64,000 nt of DNA from Muribaculaceae bacterium (GTDB lineage Bacteria > Bacteroidota > Bacteroidia > Bacteroidales > Muribaculaceae), in the NCBI GenBank assembly GCA_029061225.1, contig JAIDSM010000141.1, forward strand, positions 1 to 64,000, read 5' to 3'. Numbering within the stretch: position 1 is the first letter of the stretch; every line of letters begins with the position of its first letter. The position numbers were made by a program, and so were the translations under genes. Positions 34,678-45,672 of this stretch are shown in pieces. The notes below the pieces were generated by a model. The model was not told the origin of the DNA. It was given only the letters and a program-made list of their open reading frames with translations, and did not search any database.

Positions 34678-35876
34678 ATAGGCAGTCTTTTATTTTTACG
34701 GGATTGATTCTCCTGGCAGCTTGTACTTCGGAAATACCAATGGTCAACCTTGGTATAGACGACACATATTATATATCACGAATGTCTAAACTGCCGTTGG
34801 AATCAGCTTTGACAGGTGATGCCTACGTCTGGAAGGTGAACGGAGAGGAAGTGTCGACCGACCGGAGCTATGTTTTTATCGCCCGAGACGAGGGGTCCTA
34901 CGATCTATCTTTTGACATTATCGATGAGCGCACACCGTATCATTTCGACTTCACAGTAAACGTGCTTCATGAGGATGTGGAGTATTCTCCATATATATCA
35001 AAAGTATACGAATATTGTCCTGCACCGGGACAGTTCGTCAATGAAATGCCGAGATATGAGGAGGGAGATTCCTACGCCGACATTCTTCAGAAAGCCGAGG
35101 AGTCGATATCGGGTACCAACGATATAATGATAACGCTCGGCGGTTTCGGCGGATATGTTACATTCGGATTCGACCACTCGGTGATCAATGTCCCCGGAGA
35201 GTACGATTTCAGGATCTGGGGTAATTCTTTCTATGAGTTGACTGATACTTCAAGGAAAGGTGGGTCGGCGGAGCCGGGAATTGTGATGGTAAGTTATGAC
35301 TGGAATTGCAATGGTATTCCTGACGATGAATGGTACGAACTCGCTGGAAGTTCCTACCATAACACATCGACGATACATAATTATATGGTAAGTTATAAGC
35401 GTCCCGATGTCAACCGTATTCCTGTTCCCGACGAGAGTGGTTACTTATCCGATACGGAATATATACCATGGCATGATTCCGAAGGAACAGATGGATTTAT
35501 TCCAATGAATATTTTCCATACCCAGAGTTACTGGCCGGAATGGATCGAACATGACGAGCTGAACTTCAGCGGAACGCGATTACCCCCTAATGCGGTAGAC
35601 ACCAGTGGTATCGGGAGGTATTTTATTCTGTATTGCTTCGACTGGGGCTATGTAGACAATCATCCGAATGATTATGCCGACCTTAACAGTTTCAAGATAG
35701 ACTGGGCCGTCGACTCTTGCGGCTGTCATGTCGATCTGCCTGCAATTGATTTCGTCAGGGTGTATACCGGTCTTAACCAATATTGCGGTTGGCTTGGGGA
35801 GACATCCACCGAATTGTGCCGCGCCGCCGACCTTCATATCAAAGATCTGACCGGAATACTTCCGCAGGTGCCTTGA
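34674..35876 (+). CDS. Surface lipoprotein of the cobalamin locus, PKD-like
   Basis: 400 aa from the ATG overlapping the btuG stop (ATGA); the track start at 34623 is inside btuG. Lipobox at LILLAACTSE. Residues about 25-100 look PKD/Ig-like (WKVNGEEVSTDRSYVFIARDEGSYDLSFDI). The rest has SISGTNDIMITLGGFGGYVTFGFDHSV, YDWNCNGIPDDEWYELAGSSY and CGWLGETSTELCRAADL. This second part is one I associate with B12-locus cell-surface proteins in Bacteroidales. It is likely an accessory B12-binding or receptor-shaping lipoprotein; that is inference. Confidence 0.75.
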   Translation: MNRQSFIFTGLILLAACTSEIPMVNLGIDDTYYISRMSKLPLESALTGDAYVWKVNGEEVSTDRSYVFIARDEGSYDLSFDIIDERTPYHFDFTVNVLHEDVEYSPYISKVYEYCPAPGQFVNEMPRYEEGDSYADILQKAEESISGTNDIMITLGGFGGYVTFGFDHSVINVPGEYDFRIWGNSFYELTDTSRKGGSAEPGIVMVSYDWNCNGIPDDEWYELAGSSYHNTSTIHNYMVSYKRPDVNRIPVPDESGYLSDTEYIPWHDSEGTDGFIPMNIFHTQSYWPEWIEHDELNFSGTRLPPNAVDTSGIGRYFILYCFDWGYVDNHPNDYADLNSFKIDWAVDSCGCHVDLPAIDFVRVYTGLNQYCGWLGETSTELCRAADLHIKDLTGILPQVP

Positions 35877-35902
35877 GAGCTTATTAAAAAAAACGACATA
35901 CA

Positions 35903-36865
35903 ATGAAAATCAGAAAAATCAATCAGGCAATTGTATGCCTGACATTCGCGGCTTATCTCACAGCCGACGCATTCGTAGTGGATTGGGATAAGATCAGGCA
36001 TTGGGCCGGGGAAGGGACCAATAAGGCAGCGCTTGTCGTCCAGTTCAACGATGGCGGCGAGGAAAAGGCCTATGTATGGGGTTACCGATGGAGAGATTCC
36101 GAAACGCACCCTTCCGGTGAGGATATATTTCGCGCTATCGCCACTGAATGCGACGACCTGTATCTTTTCACCCAGTATACCGGATGGATGGGAAACACGG
36201 TCTGCGGCATAGGATACTCTCATTCAAATGCAGTGGCAGAGCATATCGGGTTTGACTTCGACACCGCTATGGAAGACCCGTGCATAAGTTTCAACTGGTT
36301 TTCCGCCAATGAGATGCTCGGACAGACATCCACTCCGGGATGGGACACTCCCGAGCTGTGCGAACGGGCTATCGAGGATTCGAAATCGACCCATATACTG
36401 GAGCATCCTATTGATGCCCGCCACTACGGTTATGCCTGTTACGACTACGACCATTGGCTTCGCTACGGAGGAGACTCGTCCATGCGCTGGCATGCCGGGT
36501 GGTATAAAGGATATTGGAGCTATTGGGTCGGAGGTGCCGACTCGGAGAGTCTCAGTTATTCGGGACTTGGATATTCGTCTCGCCGACTGTCTGATGGCTC
36601 CGTAGATGCATGGAAATATTCATTCCTTGACGGGCCCGTGGGCGGTGACTTCGACGGAGTGAGCGGAGCGACGGTCTCGTGGCATGAACTCGACTATGCC
36701 CATTTTGACAATGCGGGAATAACTATGCCGGATAAAGACACCGCTAACCGTTCAAGACAGATTTATCGCCCTGATGGCTCTATTGTCTATGATCTATCGA
36801 CTGCCGCGCCGGGAATTTATATCGTGGTGGAAGGCAACGAAACGAAAAAGATAATCATTCACTAA
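35903..36865 (+). CDS. Secreted WxGEGxN-domain protein with T9SS tail
   Basis: 320 aa. Signal peptide at the N-terminus, one domain with HWAGEGTNKAALVVQFND, VWGYRW, YKGYWSYWVGG and SYSGLGYSSRRLSDGSVDAWKY, then a C-terminal sorting tail (RPDGSIVYDLS, APGIYIVVEGNETKKIIIH). The same domain begins the 1812-aa protein downstream. I do not have a family name for it. Its place in a riboswitch-controlled B12 locus suggests a corrinoid-related binding role outside the cell. Confidence 0.75.
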   Translation: MKIRKINQAIVCLTFAAYLTADAFVVDWDKIRHWAGEGTNKAALVVQFNDGGEEKAYVWGYRWRDSETHPSGEDIFRAIATECDDLYLFTQYTGWMGNTVCGIGYSHSNAVAEHIGFDFDTAMEDPCISFNWFSANEMLGQTSTPGWDTPELCERAIEDSKSTHILEHPIDARHYGYACYDYDHWLRYGGDSSMRWHAGWYKGYWSYWVGGADSESLSYSGLGYSSRRLSDGSVDAWKYSFLDGPVGGDFDGVSGATVSWHELDYAHFDNAGITMPDKDTANRSRQIYRPDGSIVYDLSTAAPGIYIVVEGNETKKIIIH

Positions 36866-36882
36866 TATTAATTCCAACAACA

Positions 36883-39800
36883 ATGGCAATGAAGAAAAAA
36901 GTTATTGTTTCGCTCGCGGTTATGGCGGGCGTGACAGCAGCCTATGCATTCCTGCCGCGCACTGTCCAGGGCATTCCATATGTTCCTAAAGACGACCACG
37001 CGTCGAATGCCAAGCGTGCTTCAAGCGACAACCCGTTTGACCCGGGGCATGACCTTTCTGTTCCGGAAGGTGACTTCACCTTCGACATGATCGAAAGCTG
37101 GAGCGGCGAAGGAGCAAACCGTGCTGCGCTGGTGATTCAATGGAATGATCCGGAAGAGACTGAGGCTCTCGTTTTCGGCTACCGTTGGGACGGTCTCGCT
37201 ACGGGAGCGGACATGATCCGTGCCGTGGTGGCAGACAATCCGCAGCTCTACGGCCTCATTCAGTACACCAACGTATCAAGCCCTACCGATCCGCTCGGCG
37301 GTTATACCATCAACGGTTTCGGATGGGACAGGGACGGCGACGGGGAGATAGCCCTCAAGGACACGAAAGACAATCAGATCTATTACTCGGAGAACGGCCT
37401 CTTTATCCATCCGCGTGGATACGATCCCGACAAGGGTGGATCGTCAGACTATGACTACGACGACTGGGTGGCTGTAGACGACGATGACTTCTGGGGAGCT
37501 GGATGGTACCTTTCTTACTGGTCTTACTGGGTAAAGGGTAGTCAGGAGAGCTCTTTCGGATATTCAGGTTGGGGCGCATCGGGCCGCGTATTGGAAGACG
37601 GCTGCTGGGACGGCTGGAACTTCTCGCTCGACATGATGCCGAGCGAATGGAAGAACTTCAAGGCTGCCCCCAATCCGATGCCTGAAGGAGCTGTTACAGA
37701 ATTCAAGGTAGACGGATTGTATTATAACCTTACGAACTTTAACTCACGCAAGGTTGCGCTCTCTGCCCCGTTCGAGATGGAAGGCGAGGAGATCACTGCC
37801 TACACCGGTGACATAACAATCCCTGCCACTATAACGGTTGGAGACGAGACATATAATGTCACTGAAATCATGGCTTCAGCGTTTGAGAACTCTGCGGTAG
37901 AGATAGTTTCGGTCCCCTCCTCGATCACTAAGATTGGAGATTACGCTTTCCGCAACAGCAATCTCAGGCATCTCGGCCTTGAAGAAGAAGGAGCTATAGT
38001 CTCAATGGGCAAAGGAGTGTTCAGCGGTTGCTCGGAGTTCTCGCAGTTCATCCTTCCGGCAGCTGCCAAAGTTATTCCGGATGAGCTATTTAAAGGCACT
38101 GCACTGACAGAAATCTCACTTGAAGGAATAGAGAGTATAGGCGTTTCTTCTTTCGAGGACTGTAAGTCTATCAGCAATCTTGATATTCCTGAATCTGTTA
38201 AATCTATCGAATCAAAGGGATTCCGCGGATGTACCGGTCTGACCGAAGTCAAGGTTAACAACACATTCCCTCCATCCTGCGCGGAAGATGCTTTCGCTCA
38301 AGCATCCGACGAAGCTACGCTTTATGTGCCGATGGGTTACACGCAATCTTATGCTGCGGCCCTTGGTTGGAATGTATTCAAGAAATTCGACGAGTTTAGT
38401 CTTGAAGTCAACGTCGGCGACAGGTTCGCTATCTCAGGCATAGCCTATATCGTCACGGGAATCGAAGAAGACGCACGAACGGTCAAGGTGACTTACCAGA
38501 AGACAGTCGGCGACAAGACGGAAACAGCAGCTATAGCGGATGCGAATAAGGAAGGATATACCGGTGCTGTCGAGGTTCCGGCAGCGATCTCATATCAAGG
38601 AAAGGAATTCAGTGTCAACGAAATTGAAGAGAAGGCATTCTACGGAGCAAGCGAAATGACTTCCGTTTCTCTCCCTGTCGGAATTACATCGATTCCTCCA
38701 TATACTTTCCAGGATTGCACCTCACTCGGTTCGGTCTGTCTGCCGGCAACAGTGACTGAACTCGGATCCAATGCTTTCGCATATTGTGAATCACTCTCCG
38801 ATATCACTCTTCCGGAGGCAATCTCCTCGATTGGTAGCCGTTGCTTCCAGAATGCGGGCATATCGTCTGTAAACATTCCTTCCTCGTTGACTTCTTTGCC
38901 CGAATATTGTTTCTATGGAACCGCTCTCACGTCTGTGACTATCGGAGATCAGATAGAGACAATTGGCGCCAACTGTTTTCAGAACTGCAGGCAGCTGGCC
39001 TCGGCAGTACTACCCTCAGGTATAGAGAGTCTTCCTTCGAGCTTATTCTCCAACTGCTCTTCCCTGCAGTCCATCATCATTCCCGAAAGTGTCGCCGCCA
39101 TTGGTAGCAGCGCCTTTGCCGGATGCACGAGTCTGGAAGCCGTATCTATTCCTGCATCTCTCAAGGAGTTGAGCCACGGCATGCTTCAGAATTGCTCTTC
39201 ACTTAAGGAGATAGTGGTTCCGGCAGGAATAACATCACTGCAGAATCAGGTCTTCAGCGGTTGTAGCTCTTTGGAGAAGGTCACTATGAGTCCTGAAATC
39301 AGCGTCATCAACCAGAGTGCCTTTGCCAACTGCACCAATCTGCATACCATCGCCTACCACGGAGATAATGAGAATACAATCCCGGGCATCATCAAGCTCT
39401 CTGACAATACTCTAAGGATAGACCAGTATGCTTTCCAGAACTGCAAGGCCATCACTGAAATCATCCTGCCTGACGGATTCACTACCATTGGTGGTCGTGA
39501 GCCGTTCAAGAATACCGGAATCAGCGAGCTTATCATTCCCTCTTCCGTAACCGCGATGAATCAGAACTACATATGCGGAGATAATGAGGCTGTCAAATTC
39601 TATATGTGCGCAACCGAACCCGTTGCGGTCAATAAGTTCACTTTCGCTAAGTCAAGTGGCGATTACGCCTTCCCCGTCATTGTTCCTACAGGTTATGCCG
39701 AGACCTATAGGGAGGCCGCTAACTGGAATTGGTATTCCATAAGCGAGCCTGTAGTGGAAAGCCTGTCACTCGCTGAATTGAGTATTAACGACGGCATCCT

Positions 39801-42321
39801 TTACGGACGCATGGACGTGAACTACGATATTCCTCTTCCCGAACGTTTCGCCCTTGTCAACAATGCAATCGCGCTTGACGGCTTCGCTGTCTCTGTGTCC
39901 CTGACAGGCGAAAATATCGAGCCGTTGGAAGTGGAGATTTCCCCTGCTGCCGATGGCACATTCTCAGTTAAGCTCGAAGGATTCAAGGGTCGAGCTGGTG
40001 TCACTGCTGTAGCTCATGCAGTCAAGGGAGAAAGCAGTTATGATTCTGAGGCTGCCGAAGTAGATGTCAAGGTATCCGTACCTTTCGCTTTCGCTCAGTC
40101 TGAATACAATGCGCACTTCGACGAGCAGTTTACGCCAGAGCTTGTATTTGATGATGACTCCTACTCTATAGCCGACCTTAACTTCAGCTCTTCCGACAGC
40201 GACGTGGCCTACGTCAACAAACGCACCGGTGCCGTAAGCGTCAAGCGTGTGGAAGGAAAGTCTGTAATCAGGGCTTTCGTCGTTGACAATCCTGAGATTT
40301 ATACTGAAATGACTGTGCATGCAGCTCTCGCTAAGCCTGTGGAAGGTTTCGTTCTCGGTGATGGAAACAGGAATATCACTCTCAGCTATATGGACATATA
40401 TGCTCTTTGTCCCTCTGTAGTGCCTACTGATGCCGACATTCAGAGCTACGACATTGAGATCTCTGATCCCGAGGTGGCTACCACCTACAGCGTTACAGCC
40501 TTCAATCCTACCCGCAAATATTTCGAGCTTGTCACCCACAAACCGGGCGAGATCGACTTAACATTCAAGGCCCAGGATGGAAGCGGAGTGGCCTCGACCT
40601 ATCATTTCATCATAAAGGATTCAGACCGCAGCGAGGCTAAGGATTCATGGCAGGACGGAACATTATGGCTCAATGAGGATTGGTTCGGACATACTAATGG
40701 TTCAATCAATTATATTGAAAAAGACGGCACGGTCCGCTATCGCGCATATGAATCGCAGAACCCCTATGAATCATTTGGCTGCACTTCTCAGTATGCTATG
40801 ATTTTCGGAGGAAAGCTATATGTCATGTCTAAGCAGGAGACTGACGGAGGCGACACAAGAAGAGGCGGAGGCCGTCTGGTGGTAGCCGACGCGAAGACCC
40901 TTAAGAAACTCGCCGGTTTTGACGACATTCTCGATGGCGGCGACGGACGCGCTTGTGTAGGCGTCAATAGTGAAAAGGTCTATATCGGAACCACGGCCGG
41001 AATAGCGGTATTCAATCCCACCACTCTGGCCATCACCGGAAGAGTGGAAGGAATCGAGACAGGAAGCAAATACGCAAATCAGCTTGGCGACATGGTATGC
41101 GCCGGTAAATATGTGTTCGCCATCAAGCAGGCTTACGGCACTTATGTAATCGACACTGAAACCGATAAGGTTGTTACTGTTCTTGGCCGCAACGAAGACG
41201 GCACGGTCTTTGCTCATCCTCAGGGCGTGACCATGACAGCAGACGGACTGGTATGGATTGCCGCTACTTCATCCGCCAACGGCAGGGCTACAACCCTATA
41301 CTGTTATGATCCTTCGGATCTGAATCTCGTCAGGTCTGTGGAAATGCCGGAGCATCTGTCCATCACCTGCGGATGGGGAGCCTGGCGTTCCACCAACTTC
41401 TTTGCAGAGAAAGATGACGTGGCTATATGGTTTGGCTCGGGAGTTGAGGCAAGTATTGTATCCGGAAATTCCGGTTACTATCGATGGGATACCAAGAGCG
41501 ATGTAAATACGCTTCAACCTGTGTTCGTCTTCCCCAACGACCTTGCGGGCATCAACGAGAATACGAAACAGGCTCCTTACGCTACCGTACGCTACGACGA
41601 CCGGAACAATCAGCTTCTGATTGCGGCTACACACGGTGCTTCTTCCAACTACCGTTACACTTGGCTGCATTTCGTCGACTGCGCTAAGGGAGAGATTGCT
41701 AAGACAATCCGCCTTAAAGACTATTATTGGTTCCCCGCAATGCCTGTATTCCCTGATAAATACGCTCCTGAATTTGACGAAATCGAAGACCTCGAGCTTG
41801 ACATGAACGACGACAAGGATGGCCGCGTCATTGATATCAATGTCACCGACCGTGACAATATTGACAAAGCCATCAGTCTTTCTATCGTGGAAGGAGAGCC
41901 TTTAGTGACCATGGAAGATAATCCGGTTATCCCGGCTGCCGGGGACCCTGTGTTCGAGACTACCTTAGAAGCCAACAGACTGAAGGTAATCCCGTTGAGA
42001 CAGGGAACCGGTGAAATAAACCTCAAGGCGGAGTCAAACGGTGTCTCAACTTATCTCTCATTGCCGGTGACTGTTAAGGATGAGACTTCAGGCCTCAACG
42101 GGATCTCAGGCGAAGGTGCGCTCATGAGCGTGACTGGCCGTAGGTTCCATGCTGTAGGCTTCAACGGCCACACCATGCATGTCTACAATGCCAACGGCAT
42201 ACTCGTAGCTGCATTTGATGTAGTGAACGACGATTTCAGCCTTGACCTTCCATTAGAGACAGGCATGTATGTCATCGCCGACTTTAATTCGAACCGCACA
42301 CTCAAGTGTTTCATAAAATAA
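36883..42321 (+). CDS. Giant T9SS-type surface protein: WxGEGxN domain, BspA-type LRRs, beta-propeller
   Basis: 1812 aa. Order: signal peptide (MKKKVIVSLAVMAGVTAAYA; the Met two codons in may be the start), WxGEGxN domain about 60-260 (WSGEGANRAALVIQWND, GYRWDG, WYLSYWSYWVKG), BspA/LRR_5 repeats about 300-960 (SVPSSITKIGDYAFRNS, IIPESVAAIGSSAFAGCTSL), Ig-like stretch about 985-1240, propeller about 1250-1640 (LWLNEDWFGHTNGS, RLVVADAKTLKKLA), further Ig-like segment, then a T9SS tail (MHVYNANGILVAAF, LETGMYVIADFN). The propeller is homologous to the whole protein at 42396. Joining LRRs with a propeller in a B12 locus is unusual. A role in surface capture of corrinoid or its carriers is inference. 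Confidence 0.85.
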   Translation: MAMKKKVIVSLAVMAGVTAAYAFLPRTVQGIPYVPKDDHASNAKRASSDNPFDPGHDLSVPEGDFTFDMIESWSGEGANRAALVIQWNDPEETEALVFGYRWDGLATGADMIRAVVADNPQLYGLIQYTNVSSPTDPLGGYTINGFGWDRDGDGEIALKDTKDNQIYYSENGLFIHPRGYDPDKGGSSDYDYDDWVAVDDDDFWGAGWYLSYWSYWVKGSQESSFGYSGWGASGRVLEDGCWDGWNFSLDMMPSEWKNFKAAPNPMPEGAVTEFKVDGLYYNLTNFNSRKVALSAPFEMEGEEITAYTGDITIPATITVGDETYNVTEIMASAFENSAVEIVSVPSSITKIGDYAFRNSNLRHLGLEEEGAIVSMGKGVFSGCSEFSQFILPAAAKVIPDELFKGTALTEISLEGIESIGVSSFEDCKSISNLDIPESVKSIESKGFRGCTGLTEVKVNNTFPPSCAEDAFAQASDEATLYVPMGYTQSYAAALGWNVFKKFDEFSLEVNVGDRFAISGIAYIVTGIEEDARTVKVTYQKTVGDKTETAAIADANKEGYTGAVEVPAAISYQGKEFSVNEIEEKAFYGASEMTSVSLPVGITSIPPYTFQDCTSLGSVCLPATVTELGSNAFAYCESLSDITLPEAISSIGSRCFQNAGISSVNIPSSLTSLPEYCFYGTALTSVTIGDQIETIGANCFQNCRQLASAVLPSGIESLPSSLFSNCSSLQSIIIPESVAAIGSSAFAGCTSLEAVSIPASLKELSHGMLQNCSSLKEIVVPAGITSLQNQVFSGCSSLEKVTMSPEISVINQSAFANCTNLHTIAYHGDNENTIPGIIKLSDNTLRIDQYAFQNCKAITEIILPDGFTTIGGREPFKNTGISELIIPSSVTAMNQNYICGDNEAVKFYMCATEPVAVNKFTFAKSSGDYAFPVIVPTGYAETYREAANWNWYSISEPVVESLSLAELSINDGILYGRMDVNYDIPLPERFALVNNAIALDGFAVSVSLTGENIEPLEVEISPAADGTFSVKLEGFKGRAGVTAVAHAVKGESSYDSEAAEVDVKVSVPFAFAQSEYNAHFDEQFTPELVFDDDSYSIADLNFSSSDSDVAYVNKRTGAVSVKRVEGKSVIRAFVVDNPEIYTEMTVHAALAKPVEGFVLGDGNRNITLSYMDIYALCPSVVPTDADIQSYDIEISDPEVATTYSVTAFNPTRKYFELVTHKPGEIDLTFKAQDGSGVASTYHFIIKDSDRSEAKDSWQDGTLWLNEDWFGHTNGSINYIEKDGTVRYRAYESQNPYESFGCTSQYAMIFGGKLYVMSKQETDGGDTRRGGGRLVVADAKTLKKLAGFDDILDGGDGRACVGVNSEKVYIGTTAGIAVFNPTTLAITGRVEGIETGSKYANQLGDMVCAGKYVFAIKQAYGTYVIDTETDKVVTVLGRNEDGTVFAHPQGVTMTADGLVWIAATSSANGRATTLYCYDPSDLNLVRSVEMPEHLSITCGWGAWRSTNFFAEKDDVAIWFGSGVEASIVSGNSGYYRWDTKSDVNTLQPVFVFPNDLAGINENTKQAPYATVRYDDRNNQLLIAATHGASSNYRYTWLHFVDCAKGEIAKTIRLKDYYWFPAMPVFPDKYAPEFDEIEDLELDMNDDKDGRVIDINVTDRDNIDKAISLSIVEGEPLVTMEDNPVIPAAGDPVFETTLEANRLKVIPLRQGTGEINLKAESNGVSTYLSLPVTVKDETSGLNGISGEGALMSVTGRRFHAVGFNGHTMHVYNANGILVAAFDVVNDDFSLDLPLETGMYVIADFNSNRTLKCFIK

Positions 42322-42336
42322 TCATTCAATGAATTC

Positions 42337-42380
42337 AAGGTCCGTGCCCAAGGGCTCTCAAGGTTCGGGGGCACGGACTT
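42337..42380 (+). terminator. Hairpin between the giant gene and the propeller gene
   Basis: AAG-(G)-TCCGTGCCC and GGGGCACGGACTT pair over about 12 bp with a loop of some 17 nt; a short CATTTATTT follows. It could be a partial terminator that lowers expression of the last gene, or simply a stabilising hairpin. Confidence 0.6.
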
Positions 42381-42395
42381 CATTTATTTCCAGAC

Positions 42396-43781
42396 ATGAA
42401 GAAATTATATCTTATTCCGTTGATTGCCTCATACATTGCCGTTTATGCTGAAAGCGACTACACGAAAGGAGTGTTCATCGTCAACGAAGACTGGTACGGA
42501 CATCAGAACTCCACGGTAAACTATCTCCTTCCTGATGATCCTGAAGGTGACTATTGGGAATACCGCGTGATACAGAAGGAAAACCCGGGAATGGAACTTG
42601 GATGCACAAACCAGTTTGGCGCTATATGGTACGATAGGTTTTATTTCATAGCCAAACAGGAAAAGGATCCGGGAGCGGCCGTGACCGGCGGTCGCATTAC
42701 GGTAGCCGACGCTAAAACTTTGAAGGTCCTTTATCAGAATGAGCTTATCGACCCGTCGGGAGCTCAGTGCGACGGACGCGGATTTCTCGGAATTGACCGC
42801 CATAAGGGTTATATATCCTCAAGCAACGGTGTTTGGGTATTCGATCTTGATACTTTCACTGTCAAAGGAAAGATAAAGGGCACTGATAACCCGAATGCAG
42901 GTGATGACAAACCCAATACAGACCCTACAGGTTCATTGTATTTCGGGCAGAGCGGTTCGATGACGATGTCATCGGGAAAGGTTTTCCTTGCGCATCAGCA
43001 GGCCGGACTCATAGTGATAGATCCTGTGGAGGATTCGGTAATTTCCGTTATTGATATGGACGTTGTGGCCGAAGGAGCCGGAATAGGTAGCGTTGTCACG
43101 GCTAAGGATGGATCGGTATGGGCAAGTGTGGCGAAAGACACTAAAGGAACAGGCGCGACACTTCCTTTCCTTGTGCGTGTGGATCCTGCCTCACTTTCTT
43201 CTGAAGTCGTATCGCTTGAGCAAGGGGTTTTCGCTCCTTCCAATTCATGGTATGCATGGACTCCCGACACATTCTGCGCTTCCTCGCAGACTAATACGCT
43301 TTATTGGAGCGGTGGCTCCAATAGTTGGTTCACTGGTAAATATGTATATAAGTTCGATATAGATACAAGAACGGCTGTTAAGATTATTGATCTTGATGCC
43401 GACGGGGAGAAATGGAAGATTTACGGATGTTCGATGCGCATCCACCCTCTCACTGATGAATTGTACGTATCGCTCTATCGCGAGTTCAGCATACCTACCT
43501 ATCTGACACGGCGTTATGATAGCTCCGGCAACATACTGAAGGATTACAGTATGATCTCAAATTACTGGTTTCCTTCGATTCCGGTTTTTCCGCAGACCGT
43601 CTCCCACGACACTGGAGTGGATGAAATCTGCGGTCGTGATATATTTTGTAAAGGAACTGTCTATGACCTGCATGGACGTGCAGTAAAGACAGATGCTGAA
43701 TTTGGCAGATGGGAAGGCATCAGTGCCGGAGTATATATTTGGAGAGGTAACGGAATATCTAAAAAGATACTTATTCCTTGA
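42396..43781 (+). CDS. Secreted beta-propeller protein with T9SS tail
   Basis: 461 aa. Short signal peptide (MKKLYLIPLIASYIAVYA), then KGVFIVNEDWYGHQNSTVNY, GRITVADAKTLKVLYQ, GRGFLGIDRHKGYISSSNGVWVFDLD and further blades, matching the propeller of the giant protein upstream almost motif for motif. The T9SS tail is TVYDLHGRAVK...GISAGVYIWRGNGISKKILIP. It is the last gene of the cobalamin locus. The role is presumed surface ligand binding. Confidence 0.8.
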   Translation: MKKLYLIPLIASYIAVYAESDYTKGVFIVNEDWYGHQNSTVNYLLPDDPEGDYWEYRVIQKENPGMELGCTNQFGAIWYDRFYFIAKQEKDPGAAVTGGRITVADAKTLKVLYQNELIDPSGAQCDGRGFLGIDRHKGYISSSNGVWVFDLDTFTVKGKIKGTDNPNAGDDKPNTDPTGSLYFGQSGSMTMSSGKVFLAHQQAGLIVIDPVEDSVISVIDMDVVAEGAGIGSVVTAKDGSVWASVAKDTKGTGATLPFLVRVDPASLSSEVVSLEQGVFAPSNSWYAWTPDTFCASSQTNTLYWSGGSNSWFTGKYVYKFDIDTRTAVKIIDLDADGEKWKIYGCSMRIHPLTDELYVSLYREFSIPTYLTRRYDSSGNILKDYSMISNYWFPSIPVFPQTVSHDTGVDEICGRDIFCKGTVYDLHGRAVKTDAEFGRWEGISAGVYIWRGNGISKKILIP

Positions 43782-43808
43782 TCGCCTGCTTATATTGAAG
43801 TTGTGGCA

Positions 43809-43840
43809 TTTGTGAGGTAGCGGAATTTTTTGTAACTTTG
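43809..43840 (+). promoter_or_regulatory. Promoter of the ABC-F gene
   Basis: TTTG (43809-43812), 20-bp spacer, TAACTTTG (43833-43840). Confidence 0.7.
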
Positions 43841-43848
43841 CACTCTGA

Positions 43849-45495
<1,647 letters not shown>

Positions 45496-45550
45496 TCCAT
45501 GCCATCTCAAGATTAATCATGATAGACCGGGCTAAATCAAGTTAGACCAA

Positions 45551-45602
45551 CATAAATCAAGCTGAATCAAGATAAATCAAGCTGAATCAAGATAAATCAA
45601 TC
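45551..45602. repeat. 10-bp period repeats (ATAAATCAAG / CTGAATCAAG)
   Basis: Five consecutive units of exactly 10 bp, alternating ATAAATCAAG and CTGAATCAAG, preceded by degenerate copies (GCTAAATCAAG, TTAGACCAAC). It lies between convergent genes. Confidence 0.75.
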
Positions 45603-45604
45603 AA

Positions 45605-45634
45605 AAAGTCCGGAGCCAAACACCTCCGGACTTT
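45605..45634. terminator. Bidirectional terminator between ABC-F and recQ
   Basis: AAAGTCCGGAG-ccaaacac-CTCCGGACTTT, 11-bp perfect stem between convergent genes. Confidence 0.85.
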
Positions 45635-45672
45635 CATTTAATATTTGATATTTTATCTTTAATATTTAATCT

